Shown here in pieces: positions 11,901 through 22,608 of a DNA stretch of 64,000 nt. How positions within the stretch are numbered: position 1 is the first letter of the stretch; every line of letters starts with the position of its first letter. The notes beneath the pieces were generated by a model. It was not told where the DNA came from, did no database searches, and saw only the letters and a list, made by a program, of their open reading frames with translations. Made by a program: the position numbers and the translations under genes. The DNA is from Syngnathus acus (Eukaryota; Chordata; Actinopteri; Syngnathiformes; Syngnathidae), in contig NC_051087.1 in NCBI RefSeq assembly GCF_901709675.1, forward strand, positions 11,239,884 to 11,303,883, read 5' to 3'.

Positions 11901-12066
11901 TGTGACTGGCTCCCCCAGCTCTCTGTGCAGCCTGCAAAGATAGTGGGAAGCTTATATTTATTAATATTTTTTAATATGTTGTCTTGTTTTGATTCATAAC
12001 TAAAAAAATTCCATACCAGTCGTCCTCCTTGAGATCACTTTCCAACTTCACTTTGACGGTCATCAT
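5982..12066 (-). CDS. SCLT1-like, right copy (B), lacking the first four coding exons
   Basis: A second SCLT1 homologue. Exons read leftward: 12066-12017, 11931-11799, 11417-11292, 11142-11089 (weak), 10538-10489, 10159-10069, 9940-9849, 9748-9571, 8699-8601, 8045-7974, 7834-7760, 7642-7503, 7335-7143, 6910-6714, 6523-6445 and 6080-5982. Their sum is 1728 nt: 575 residues plus TGA, all in phase. The C-terminal two thirds follows human SCLT1 closely: EEATLQKEE, QCNTEMQSMAEELSLLQM, DKQSQIERSKRE, QKKAKQQ, YSIKEKTLKGQM, EKASRLQRRL. The whole product is predicted coiled coil. Copy B exons 5-8 are diverged from copy A. Exon 5 begins ATGATG straight after its acceptor, so a start at 12066 is possible; an unseen upstream exon is the alternative. 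It stops about 20 residues before the human C terminus. No internal stop is forced, so it may encode an N-truncated protein, but expression is unproven. Confidence 0.85.
9031..9104. repeat. Tandem duplication, 37-bp unit, two copies
   Basis: Two head-to-tail 37-bp units in a SCLT1-B intron, 9031-9067 and 9068-9104, differing at one base. Both contain GACTTAACCTATCATTTGTC. It is a simple local duplication with no sign of function. Confidence 0.8.
10273..10395 (+). mobile_element. Degenerate teleost retroposon copy in a SCLT1-B intron
   Basis: Carries the order CATCCATTCTGTATTTTACT, then a GGAGCCTAACAGCTGAC-like core, then CTGGTTGTCAGCTAATTGCA. This is a worn form of the fish family seen more clearly at 52251-52370, whose core reads GGAGCCTATCCCAGCTGAC. 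It lies between the exons at 10538-10489 and 10159-10069 and touches neither. Confidence 0.55.
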
Positions 12067-12145
12067 CTGTCAAATATCCAATATGAAATGTGTGTTCAGA
12101 GAATACTTTAAATATTATGAGCAAATAGAACGTTAGTTAATATAC

Positions 12146-12232
12146 CTTGTATAGGAGCTGTAGCTTTTAGCTTTAATTCAAACACTCACACTATTGTGGT
12201 GAGCAAGTTCAGGTTAAATGGAGTGACTATTC
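12146..12232 (-). pseudogene. Possible decayed relic of SCLT1 exon 4 (copy B)
   Basis: Read on the minus strand, the stretch has a CTCCATT...GA...CTAAAAGCTACAG...CAAG|GTATAT order. It lines up, with gaps, to the intact exon 4 of copy A at 2090-2018, including the donor. It lies where exon 4 should be, just upstream of copy B exon 5. Insertions and stops make it non-coding. The alignment was made by eye and is weak. Confidence 0.35.
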
Positions 12233-12639
12233 CACCTAAAATAAATACATAATATAGTGCAGATTAAAGATAAACAACTGTCTTTATATCTGCGTTTGAC
12301 TGTCCTTCCTTTGTTACATCAATTCGGCCATTAAATAAGCACCTGTGAAGTCACATGATTAATCTTTTATTAGGCCGCTAAAACTGTCAAAATAAAAAGA
12401 TCAATTGTTTGGATCCGATTAGTCTAGTTCAAATGCATCTGGCAGTTTTAAGATTTCCTGGACAGCAAAGTTTCCAAAGTGCTACTGCCATCTACTGTTG
12501 TTTTATGCCTAGAAGTACACTAACTCCTTTTCAAAATTAAACAGGAGGTAAACAGAACAATCATACTTAATTAATGTTTAACGGGTTTTCCGATTAATTA
12601 CATTTTGACAACTTGATTGCGAAACATTGATGTGCTTCG

Positions 12640-13700
12640 CTGGTCTCCGAGTGGTTCGCATGTCTGCCTCACAGTTCCGGCCCCCTCTGCTTGGGGACAA
12701 ACTGAGCAGGATGGGAGTGGACCCCTGCTTGGTGGCATGGACCTCCAACTACCTCTCAGTATGTCAGGCTGAGAAACAACATCTCTGACACTGTGGTCAA
12801 CAGTACTGCTGGCCCCTGTTCTCTTCACCCTGTATACCTTGGACTTCAGTTACAACTCTGAGCTGTGTCATATACAGAAGTATGAGGATGCCATATCAGA
12901 GATCACAATGAGGAAGAGTACAGGAGTCTATACCTTTGCCGCCTGATGCCTCTCCAACCATCTGGAGCTCAGCGTCTCCAAGACAAAGGAGGTGGTCATC
13001 GACTTTGGGAAGTCCAGATCAAAGCCTCGGCCAGTACTACTGGAGGGAGCTGAGGTGGAGACTGTGGACTCGTAGAACTATCTTGGGATGTGGCTGAATG
13101 GTAAACTGGACTGGTCAGTACACACCAGCCACTTGCACACGAAGATGCAAAGCAGGATATACTTCCTGAGGAGGCTGCGGTTGTTCAACATCTGCAACAG
13201 GCTGTTGGAGATGTTCTACCAGATTGTGGTTGCTAGTGTCCTCTTCTACACCGTCATGTGCTGGGGGAGCAACACATCCAAGAAGGATGCTTCCAGATTG
13301 GACAAATTGGTCAGGCGAGACGGTGCCAGCCACCCTCTGCACACAGTCATCGTTGCTCAGAGGAGTCTGTTCAGTGTGAGACTACTTCTCCATAATTGTA
13401 GGACCAACAGACTGCCGAATTCTTTTCTTCCTCGTGCCATCAAACTGTATAACAACTGGGGGATGGGCTGATAAGAACGGGGAGAAAGGGAGACCTCACA
13501 TAATTAAAATACCCAAGTGTAGTTATCTTTAGTATTTATATTATTATTTGTTATCATTGTTATTTTACTCTTACTCAACACTTTATTGCTATGTGCTTTA
13601 TTTATTACTCTACTTTTTGTTACTCAAATGCAGCATTCTTTTTTGTATATTTCTATGTGAGCTACTGGAACCAGAATTTCCTAAAGTGGAGTCTAAATCT
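12640..13700 (+). mobile_element. Decayed non-LTR retrotransposon (CR1/L2-type reverse transcriptase)
   Basis: The plus strand carries broken pieces of a fish LINE ORF2 in the expected order: a reverse-transcriptase core segment (PVLFTLYTLDF, with the catalytic YADD region missing), then LSVSKTKEVVIDFGKS and NYLGMWLNGKLDW, then an open 127-codon tail from 13088 with YFLRRLRLFNICNRLLEMFYQ, VVASVLFYTVMCWG and SFLPRAIKLYN. In-frame stops and deletions show it is dead. A 3' UTR with a GCTACTGGAACC...AATTTCC motif follows to about 13.7 kb. It lies where the lost 5' exons of SCLT1-B would be expected. Confidence 0.8.
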
Positions 13701-14745
13701 GAGTTTGAGTTCGTTTCAATTTCAGCTTTGACCTTTCTGCATGATTTTGCCTCATCTTTTACCTGGCATTGCAAAAACGTTGCATGTTGGGTTCAATGAA
13801 GACTAAAAATGCCCATAGATGTTAATATGTGAATGGTTCCTACTCATTAGAGTTGGCCGATGTGAACCAATCCAAGGTATAACGCCTGTAACTCCCTCAT
13901 CACCAAAACACTGGAAGTAGTTGGTTAGTGTTTACATGGCATATATCCAAGACAGCACCGTGTTAGAACGCTCCTTCAAGCTCTTTAAAAATTGACACAT
14001 GTATTTTCAGATTGGAGCCACTCGTGTATATTCTGCATTCATTTTCAATTTTTGTCCATCACCCGAAAACTTAGATACACACCGAATGTAACCACTACAG
14101 CAACCGGGAGGTAGAATTCAGATTGAAAATGAGTATGGAAATACCCCAACATGGACATTCCGTAGTTTATCTGTGATATCTGTACCTGCTTGAAGCATGC
14201 ACCGTGCTCCAGCTCTGTCTGAAACCCTTGGTCTGGACTAGGGTGCTAATTCCCCTTTTCCCTTTAGTGCGGAAAAAAACATGACAACACACTCCGCCGT
14301 TGGTCTTCTTGGGGGAATTATTTTCATGTTCACAGTGACAGAAGTACACAAAAGAACAAGAAGTGTGACTGCTCCTTTACTCTTGCATCAGTGTTTTGGA
14401 ACTGCACACAACCTCACAGACAACTGCTGCCTGCATGCATGCACACTGTCCCTGCTTTTGCCTTCTCCCTAATAAACACTTAAAAATACATCTCCATATT
14501 AGTGGTCAAAAATGTTACTGTGCTTTTAAGTATTTCGGAGCCATCTTCATTCAAATTGGGCCCTCTGGCAGATTAAATTCCGAACCTTCATTCCAATGCA
14601 ATGGACGCATGGAAGTATGACAGCAAGGAGGTGTAAAACGCTCAAAAGTGACAGATGTTTTTATGCAAGTGTAAAGCATAAATGCGCCTCCATCAAAGAT
14701 GAGCAAGTGCAGGCTCACAACTGACATTTTGCTGCATCAGTAAAG
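13700..14745. other. Intergenic, no gene seen
   Basis: Short open frames on both strands lack family resemblance, splice structure or coding-like composition. No clear repeat family was recognised. Confidence 0.5.
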
Positions 14746-15372
14746 CAGTGGTTCCCAACCCCTTTTGTTTTTGTGTATTCCCAAAACATTTTGACATGCT
14801 GTGAGTACCCCCTCACTCATACGTTTGATCACTGTCCAAAAATATGAAGAAATGAGAATGTATTTATTTTATAACCTTTAATCCTCAAGCATTGTCTTCT
14901 TTTAAACTCAAAATAAAGAAAATAATTATGTTGTCTAAAAAATAAATTAGTATAGAAATAAAAAAAGTAATTTAATTCATGAGGAAACCTTCCTTTGTTA
15001 TAAATATATATATATATATGACATCATTTATCACCAAAAAACTAGAGCAACTTTGAATAAGTTTGATCAAACAGGCATTTAAACTTAAAAGTCACAGACA
15101 AAACACGACTAATACTCAGACCCATTCAAGCAGTTTTACTTTCCTTTCATTAGTCATATGAGCTTAATGAGATACTTGCACCAACGTACAGCTCGTTTTT
15201 GGAGATTGATTTTGGTGTGGTAGTGCCACTGATTATTGTCTCCTGGGGGAACCAGTTTAAGTGCACACACCACTTTATTATGAAATCACTTAAAATATTT
15301 AATTAACGTAGGAAAGAAATGATTAAATATTTCCACATACCCCCTTGCACTGTGCCTGGTTGAGAAACACTA
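14746..15372. mobile_element. hAT-like non-autonomous element, ~627 bp
   Basis: Starts CAGTGGTTCCCAACC and ends GGTTGAGAAACACTA, an imperfect terminal inverted repeat of the hAT type. The interior is AT-rich, with a short TA repeat near 15004-15019 and no transposase. No clear 8-bp target duplication was found, so the exact ends are approximate. Confidence 0.6.
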
Positions 15373-18300
15373 GCATGGGTAGGCAACTCATGCACTACTA
15401 CAGTAAAGTACAGAAGAAGAGGTAGAGTCTTAAAAGATGGTCCACAAAATATGACGTTCATCTACTGGCTTTGCTACGGCTATGGTCGGAGCAAAAGCTA
15501 CAACAGCTAAAGCCTGTCTTGTCTTTCCCAGAAAAGACACCACGATGCAAAAGCATTGGCAACTTGAGCTCAAAAATTGGTGACACTGGTAATAGAAACT
15601 TGCTTAACCTTGTTATATTAGCAATAGGTCTACTGTGGCTTAATGATAAACCTAAAAACTTCAGAATTTGGAAACCTGAGAATGCAACAAGGAGTTTAAA
15701 TCTCAACCCAAGTCAAAAGACTGACTTACATTTCATGTGGCTTGAGAAGGAATACGTTGAACAGGTAGAGCAAATGAAAGAGGAACACATTAATAACCCA
15801 TTGCCAAGACAGAGGATGAAGTACTGTTTTGGCTTTTCATGGGTGTTTAAAGATGCACTTTGTAGAAGATTGACAGCTCCCAAAAGATAAAAACTCAATA
15901 CCACAAGTTGAAGAAATTCAGTGACATATTTAAGGAACTTCAACATGCCAAGACTGGTGGAAATGTTCCATACATTTCATTTTTGAAAGTAGTTTAAACT
16001 CAATCGTGCAAAAATTGCCTTTAACCTTCAGGCAACGTGGTCTAGCTATAAACTTTAGATTTTGTGCCTCACATCAAATATTCCTCTCATACTGAGCCTC
16101 TTTCAAAACCTGGACAAGCCTATTCTAAATTGAACAAAGTGTCACCATGTCATTGCATGAAACCGATAACGTCAAAACCTAGTCATTGTTGCAGCGATTT
16201 ATCAAAAAAAGGGAAGATAACGACAATCATATCCGCTTCTCAAAAAAGTCTTCTCCCCTCTTGAAAGGGCTTGGTCTGTTTCATGTGTTGCTTTTGTTCA
16301 GTTCAAATGGCAATGCACTGCATGATCACACTACAGTGGTAAGAAAAAGGATTGGGGAGGGTGCAGCCCTTCAGCTGGAATCCTCCAAAAACAAATGATA
16401 AACCTTGCAATGCTACCTTGCTTACCTTGTTCGGAGCCTACCACCCCAAACTCAGACCAGAGTTGTCTTCTGGTGGTTCACTCACTCAAATCTGGTTAAT
16501 GGAACCTTTTGTCTTCCGGTGGTTCACTCACTCAACTCTGAGACCTGACCACACTAATTCGCTGGGCTGTAGCCTTAAAATCAGATATCAGAGATTTTAC
16601 TGCTTCTAACTGGAAGGTGAGGAGAGAAATGGTCTGTTTTCCTGCTGCTTCAAAATAAATATCTCCGAAAAATATGATGAGTGACATGTCAAGAGCTGAT
16701 CTTCAATAAGAGTGATATAGTATGATTTGTGACAGTCTGGAGTGGAGACACCAAGATTGAAGGAAGTGTCACTGTTGATAATTGTCTCAAATATTTTTTG
16801 GGTGGAGAAATAGCAGTGAATTTCCTTTGAAAGACTTTCATTTTTACACAGCCCTAGAAGCACAAAATCATAGATAACAGAAATAGGCATTGGAAAATGT
16901 TCTGGGCCATGATCAAACAAAAACTTGGGGTAGGTTGTGCACACCATATAGTCTCGGTTTTCATTAAAAAAACATCAACTTTTGTTTAGGTGGTCATTCC
17001 GGTAAGACTTAATTATTTATCTTGTCACATTAACTCTGAGGTTTAGGATTTTTATATTTTAACTATGCCATGGATGCACTGTGATGCCTCTCTAGTTTGG
17101 ATTTTGTTTTTTTACTTTATTTTGCTGTTAAAAGTGTTACCTAGTTAGTTACCTAGTTTGCATCTCTATCTAGTAGTAATGCACACACAGTATTGCCTTT
17201 CACCTGAACCGATTCTTGTTCGAATCCATCGAACAGAAATGCATCAACTGTGCGCATAATTACACAAGACCGCAGAGCAGGAAAAACACGGCACAATGAG
17301 TCCTTAATTACCGAAAGAAATCCATCTATTCAAAAGAGTTATGCAAAGATGGGTTGAGCTGTGTGGGTCAGTTAATAGGACTATTGCATAAGCCATTTGA
17401 AAAACACTCACTCTCTGCCTCTCTCTTTGAACACACACACATTACAGAGCAATAGTTGAAAGCGTTCAGAGAGCAAAGAGCAAGTCAGTTATCTTAATTA
17501 ATGATGGCAAGTGATACGACAACAAAATTATCATGAGCTTGTCTCTATGCATAGATACCCTTTCACATGATACTTGCACATTACAGTGGCTTTATCTTAT
17601 GACATTGGTTGCACCTCGCCATCATGCAAGAACAAAACACTTTGACATCTGCTTTTGTGAACCATGAAGGACATTCCAGAAACTTGACAAGACATCCAAT
17701 AACGTGACGAGACATCCAAGCGTCTCAAAAACAGATGGTCTTCATTTATAACAAAATATTTCATTGTTGTCCAGCAGAGAGCAGCAAATACTTGCTGATG
17801 CTAAATCCATCTTGGCTACCATGAGAGAGGCCTTTTCCTCGCTTGAGATAAAAACTCAATTTCTGTGTCAAAATTAAAATAAGATAATTGTCCAGGGCAA
17901 TCGACAGATACAGTATTTTTTTCTAAATTTAGGTAAAAAGTGCATGTCTGCTGCCATTTGGATTCGAAAGAAACATTTCATCATTTTTTAATTGTGTGTT
18001 GATTTCAAATGCGGGAGTCGCAGGTAGGGAGAACATTTAAAGAAAAAAAAAGGATTACAAACTAACAAATCTCTCTTTTCATGTCACTATCATGAAAAGC
18101 CACTCCCACCTGTCCTTGCAGGCAGTGAGACTGTCTTTCAGTATCCTCTGGCATTACCGATTCATTGGGAAATGGCTTGTGTTGAACAGGAGGAAGGTAT
18201 AATTGATTTTTATGCGCGTGTTGGATTGCAAAAGCCCATGTTAGGTATGATCAATTTTAATTGGCACTTTTAGCTTTGAAATACGTGCAATGTTTAGGTG

Positions 18301-19069
18301 AAGAAATCCCACTCCTTATCATCCCTTGGTGACCTGTCCCCCGCTCCCCATCCCTCCCTCCTCCACCACCACAAAGGCGCACACACGCGCGCACTCTATG
18401 AAACACATGAACACAAACCCAAGTAAAGGTAAAATATGTGTGTCCCCAGAAAGATTCAAAGCTTGTTCCTTCTAATTAGTGTGAGGAGATGAGAGGGGAG
18501 TGCAAGAACAGGTAGCTGCCTCTCGTCTTATTCCAAATCCTCGGTAGACAGGCAGGAACAAGAATTTTCTCATCCCCCACAGAAAAGAGGCCCGCCTCCA
18601 CTAAAACATTCACAATCAGCTTAGGGGTGATTGTGCTTGTCAGAAACTTTCTGGTGTTCACCCAGACGTACGTAGCTCTTCTGTTCAGTGGCTTGGGATT
18701 TCATTTCAAGTTTAAAGAGTGTTTAACGCAAGAGGTATAAAGGAACATGTCTTGGAACATGAAACAAGCAATGGTCGAAAATGTAGACTCTGCAATGACT
18801 TTGTCTCATTTCTAAGGATGTGTGATATTCACCAATCATTCCACAGTGCACTTATTCCTACAGCTCTCTAATCAACTATAGTTTGGCCTTCCCTTGAAAA
18901 ACAATCACTGAACCCTAAACTTTTTTCAAATCCAAATTCAGACCCATATAAAACCTGTTTCTATCCAAGGCCCTTAATATGGTTGTTCATCTCCAAGGTT
19001 AATGAGGTTGTTTCTCTCCAAGGCCCTTAATAAGGTTGTTCCTCTGCAGGACCACCTCAAACCTTTGAA
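15373..19069. other. Intergenic; unassigned 139-codon frame at 15471-15890
   Basis: The longest frame here (15471-15890, plus) has a hydrophobic segment (LLNLVILAIGLLWL) followed by a charged stretch (EKEYVEQVEQMKEEH). I do not recognise it, it has no visible splice or promoter context, and it may be chance or a decayed element. A 113-codon minus frame at 16606-16947 is equally unassigned. A ~30-bp motif containing GGTGGTTCACTCACTCAA occurs twice at 16466-16540. The rest to 19.07 kb holds only simple runs and a short CA-rich patch near 18.38 kb. Confidence 0.45.
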
Positions 19070-19640
19070 AAGTTCCAGTCGGGTTTTTGTTTCGCTCACA
19101 ACACTGAAACAGCTCTTATCTAACTAACCACCTTCTAATGGTAACTGAGTCTGGCTCACCATCTCTGCTTGTCCTCCTTGACTTGTCTGCTGCTTCCGTT
19201 GACCACATCATCCTCCGCAATACCGTACCATATATATATAACCCATTTGAATTGTGGAATGCACTCTTAAACGACCACAGCTTCACAGACCATCGGAGGT
19301 TTGAAAAGAGACTGAAAACCTTTCATTTTAAGAGGCATTTTAACTTGTAAACTCGTTTTATGTATTTTTGCAAATTTGGATTTTACTTTATTTTCTGCGG
19401 GACTGTAGCACTTTGGGATCTGTCTCAAAGTGTAATCCATCCATCCATCCATCCATCCATCCATCCATCCATCCATCCATCCATCCATCCATCCATCCAT
19501 CCATCCATCCATCCATCCATCCATCCATCCATCCATCCATCCATCTTCTTCCGCTTATCCGGGGTCGGGTCGCGGGGGCAGCAGCTATGGGATCTGTCTC
19601 AAAGTGTAATACAAATAAAAATTATTATTATTATTAGTAT
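19070..19640 (+). mobile_element. Truncated L2/CR1-type LINE fragment with its 3' tail
   Basis: A short ORF2 piece reads SLLVLLDLSAA..VDHIIL, the reverse-transcriptase block found in fish L2-type elements. After an internal deletion it jumps to the ORF2 C terminus ([14 protein letters not shown]). The element ends in an (ATT)n tail at 19618-19635. It is interrupted at 19437-19587 by another retroposon. Confidence 0.7.
19437..19587 (-). mobile_element. Retroposon 3' end with (GATG)n tail, inserted in the LINE
   Basis: On the minus strand a short GC-rich body (containing CGGATAAGCGGAAGAAGATG) runs into about 25 GATG/TGGA repeats, the usual 3' end of a family of fish retroposons. It is bounded by a perfect 23-bp direct repeat, 19414-19436 and 19588-19610, interpreted as the target-site duplication. 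The insert is 151 bp including 106 bp of tetranucleotide repeat. Confidence 0.8.
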
Positions 19641-22084
19641 AGACCTAATTTAATGATCTATGCTGGAATTTGTGAGATACCTGGACGTTGTGTAGCCTTT
19701 GCAGAAAAATGCCAGATTGTTCAAAGCAACTACCCTTAGCACCGGGCTGTACACCAATGTGGTATGTTCCACAAACAAAAGTAAACTTTGATCAGTGTGC
19801 ATGGAAGACTTTATCTTCCAAAGTGCCATATTAAACATATTATCGGCAAAATAGTCTCAAAAGCGATAATTCACCTACTGTTGCGGTTGTGTATACGTAT
19901 TATCAGCAAAGGAGATAACAGTGAGTTATCATCAGCACCCACTTTCCACGAATGTACTGAAAACACATTACCTCTGCTTTATTTTGTCAAACTGGAACAT
20001 CGTTACGAAGAGAACTACGTATAGTGGTGAAGGAGGGGAGAACCATTCTAGCCAATGGACCTTGGGGTGACTCTTATTAGGAGTGGGGGTCCACTTATTC
20101 TTTTGTGTTTTTCCATACGTAAATCAAAGCATTGTTTCAATGACAAAATTGAGTCTAAATGAATGAGTCATTTTAATCTAGGTAATTATGAAAATATCAG
20201 ATATTAGTGTTTGTTAATCGGTCTGATTTCTCGTTCCCAAAGGCTCTGTCCAGAATAAATAAATATATGATTAATATGTCAGCTTTGTTGATGGACTATG
20301 GAGTAGTTGAGCTCATTAAACTGTGATCTTCATTACTGTCTCTACCAGAATAAAGTTAAAATTATTATTTTTTAATTAGACAGGTAATACACACTTTTAA
20401 ATTGTTAGAGTATGCCTCTTTGGCACGTAAATAGATAGCTGACTGGAGCTAGACTATTGTGTTGCTGTGACCTATTCTCCTGACTTGACATCTTTCCATT
20501 TCTGACACAGCTGGAACTAGTGGGACTATAGTGCTAGGTTCAACACTGACACTGGCCATGCTTGGTCCTGGACAATTGCCTTTCCAATAGACTTTTAATA
20601 GACGTTTAATCTCATTGTTTGCGGCAAAGAGATCGGGATTCAAGTTATTTTGGAGATTAAAATGAAAAGAAAAATGGATTTTTTGTTTGTTAGGTAGGAA
20701 GTGGAAATACTTTTTCTTGTTTGTTTTAGATGGTAAATGGACTTCACTTCACCTGCTAGCAATTTATGTGCAGCCTCTTACAACTGTTCACAACGGAATA
20801 CATTTACTTCAAATTAATTAGGAAATAAATCATGCCGTTTACCTAAACAATAATCACTTAAATGATCTGTGTGTCCATTAAGTTGTTTTTCCTCTGGCTC
20901 GTAACCATGCAAACTTTGCAATGTGCATGAATAGTAGGTTATTCCAAAATGTCGATTTGACAGAATTATTCTCACCGTAAAAAAAATGTACGATTGTTGG
21001 TCTTAAAATCAATTTGATAAACCTGTACATGATGGGAAAAAAATCAAACCACAGACATTAACGGTACAGACGATGATTCTTCTTGATTTCATATTTTGCC
21101 CTTGTTCAGTTTAACTACACCATTTCCACGGTATGAAAAATGGAGAGCTGAGCTCTGCTCTCCTCTACATTCCTGCTCTTGAAATGGATGGATGCAAACA
21201 GAGCATTAGCGTAGATGAATGGATTGACTGGCCAAACACAATCTGGCCCACATCACTCGACAATTTAATATGAACTCACCCACAGTGCACTTACTCATTC
21301 CGGGCATGGTACTAAATCTCACTTTGACTTGATAACACAGGCTATGATGGATACAGATTTCACAAAAAAGTGTGTGGTTGAGTATGTGTGTTGGTAGGAG
21401 GGGTGAAAGTAAGGACATGATGGATATGACAGACAATCAACAGACGGGTGAGCTGTGAGAGGCAGAACTGATAATGATAGTATTTATCTGGGTTAGGTGT
21501 CATGGCTCCTTATGCTGCAATATAAACAGATAAAAGGCTCTAATGTCTTTCAACACCTTCCATCACAGGTGACACCTTACTTTCTCTTTTGAAAGAGGAG
21601 GAATGAAAATGCATTCAAATGCAGAAGACTGCCAACATCTTCGAGGCTCGATCTCAGCACTGAGAAGTAGAGGCTGTTCAAACCTGCTATTAACATGCAT
21701 CTCCACATTCATCTTGCATTACAGATCTTATCAAACTTAACTGCATTGCTCTGAGAGCAATAAACATAGTGGGTGGTGGCAGATCAGTGCTTTTCAGTTA
21801 GAATGGGAATAAATCAAAGTAGCACACACTTTTACATTCCATATATTACCCCAAAAGTTGTGAACACATTAAAATGTTACATTTGCAAACCAACTGTGGG
21901 CAGAGTGTTTCTGAACTGTCGCCATTTGTTTGCACTAATTCTTCATCTTGTTTAGGGATTAACTACAAATAATACAGAAAGAGGCGCAGAGAAGTGATAC
22001 TTCGACAAAATATAATTTGGAGTACAAACGTCACGCGCTTCACAGCAAGTAAATGCATTTGTTTGGATTGTACATTTTGAACTT
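19641..22084. other. Intergenic, no gene seen
   Basis: AT-rich sequence with scattered short frames only. No recognisable coding family, RNA gene or repeat family. Confidence 0.5.
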
Positions 22085-22245
22085 TCTCAGTGAGTGTGAC
22101 TTGCCAGACGAGGTGAAGTGTCTCACCCAAGGACACAACAACACATGACTCAGCCAGAGCGGGATTCGAACAGATGAATCTTGGACTTCCTGTGTAGCGT
22201 TTGCATACTGTCCCTTGCATATGGTTACTCCGGGAACTCCAACTT
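22085..22245 (-). mobile_element. tRNA-derived SINE
   Basis: The minus strand contains GTTCGAATCCCGC, a good pol III B-box, followed by TGAGTCATGTGTTGTTGTGT and CCTTGGGTGAGACACTT, the body of a common fish tRNA-derived SINE. The upstream tRNA head is poorly conserved, so the ends are approximate. It is not a working tRNA gene. Confidence 0.6.
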
Positions 22246-22434
22246 CCTCCATCGTCCCAAAAACTTAGTTGTATAGTTTATCAAAGAATCTCAATTGTTC
22301 ATAGATATTAATGACTGTGAATGATTACATGCCTGTATGTGGGTGGCAACCAGATCAACATTTGGATAAGTGCTTACAAAAGACAGATGGCGGCTATAAA
22401 CGATTATTTGGACAGTGTTGTGAAGGTGAGCAAC

Positions 22435-22608
22435 TACCGTAATTTTCGGACTATAAGTCGCGGTTTTTTTTCATAGTTTGGGTGGGGGGGCGACTTATAC
22501 TCAGGAGCGATTTATATACATATATATGGGGTTTTTTCACTTTTTTGGGCATTTTATGGCTGGTGCGACTTATACTCCGGTGCGACTTATAGTCCGAAAA
22601 TTACGGTA
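22435..22608. mobile_element. 174-bp TIR element (MITE), TA target duplication
   Basis: Perfect inverted ends CCGTAATTTTCGGACTATAA... / ...TTATAGTCCGAAAATTACGG, flanked on both sides by TA. Subterminal copies of CGACTTATACTC occur inside, so the element can fold on itself. No coding capacity. The same family recurs as a longer copy at 42937-43588. Confidence 0.85.

Noticed and set aside
221-12066. One dispersed SCLT1 gene with C4orf33 in an intron
   Set aside because: The right-hand exons lie upstream, not downstream, of the left-hand start on the same strand, and exons 5-8 occur twice.
13115-13342. Minus-strand 75-codon frame
   Set aside because: It is antisense to the LINE reverse-transcriptase tail, which reads properly on the plus strand.
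19267-19653. Long open frames of repeated HPSI or MDGW residues
   Set aside because: They are translations of the CATC tetranucleotide repeat.
22140-22200. Possible tRNA gene, from the GTTCGAATCCCGC B-box
   Set aside because: No cloverleaf can be formed with the upstream sequence, and the downstream body is that of a SINE.
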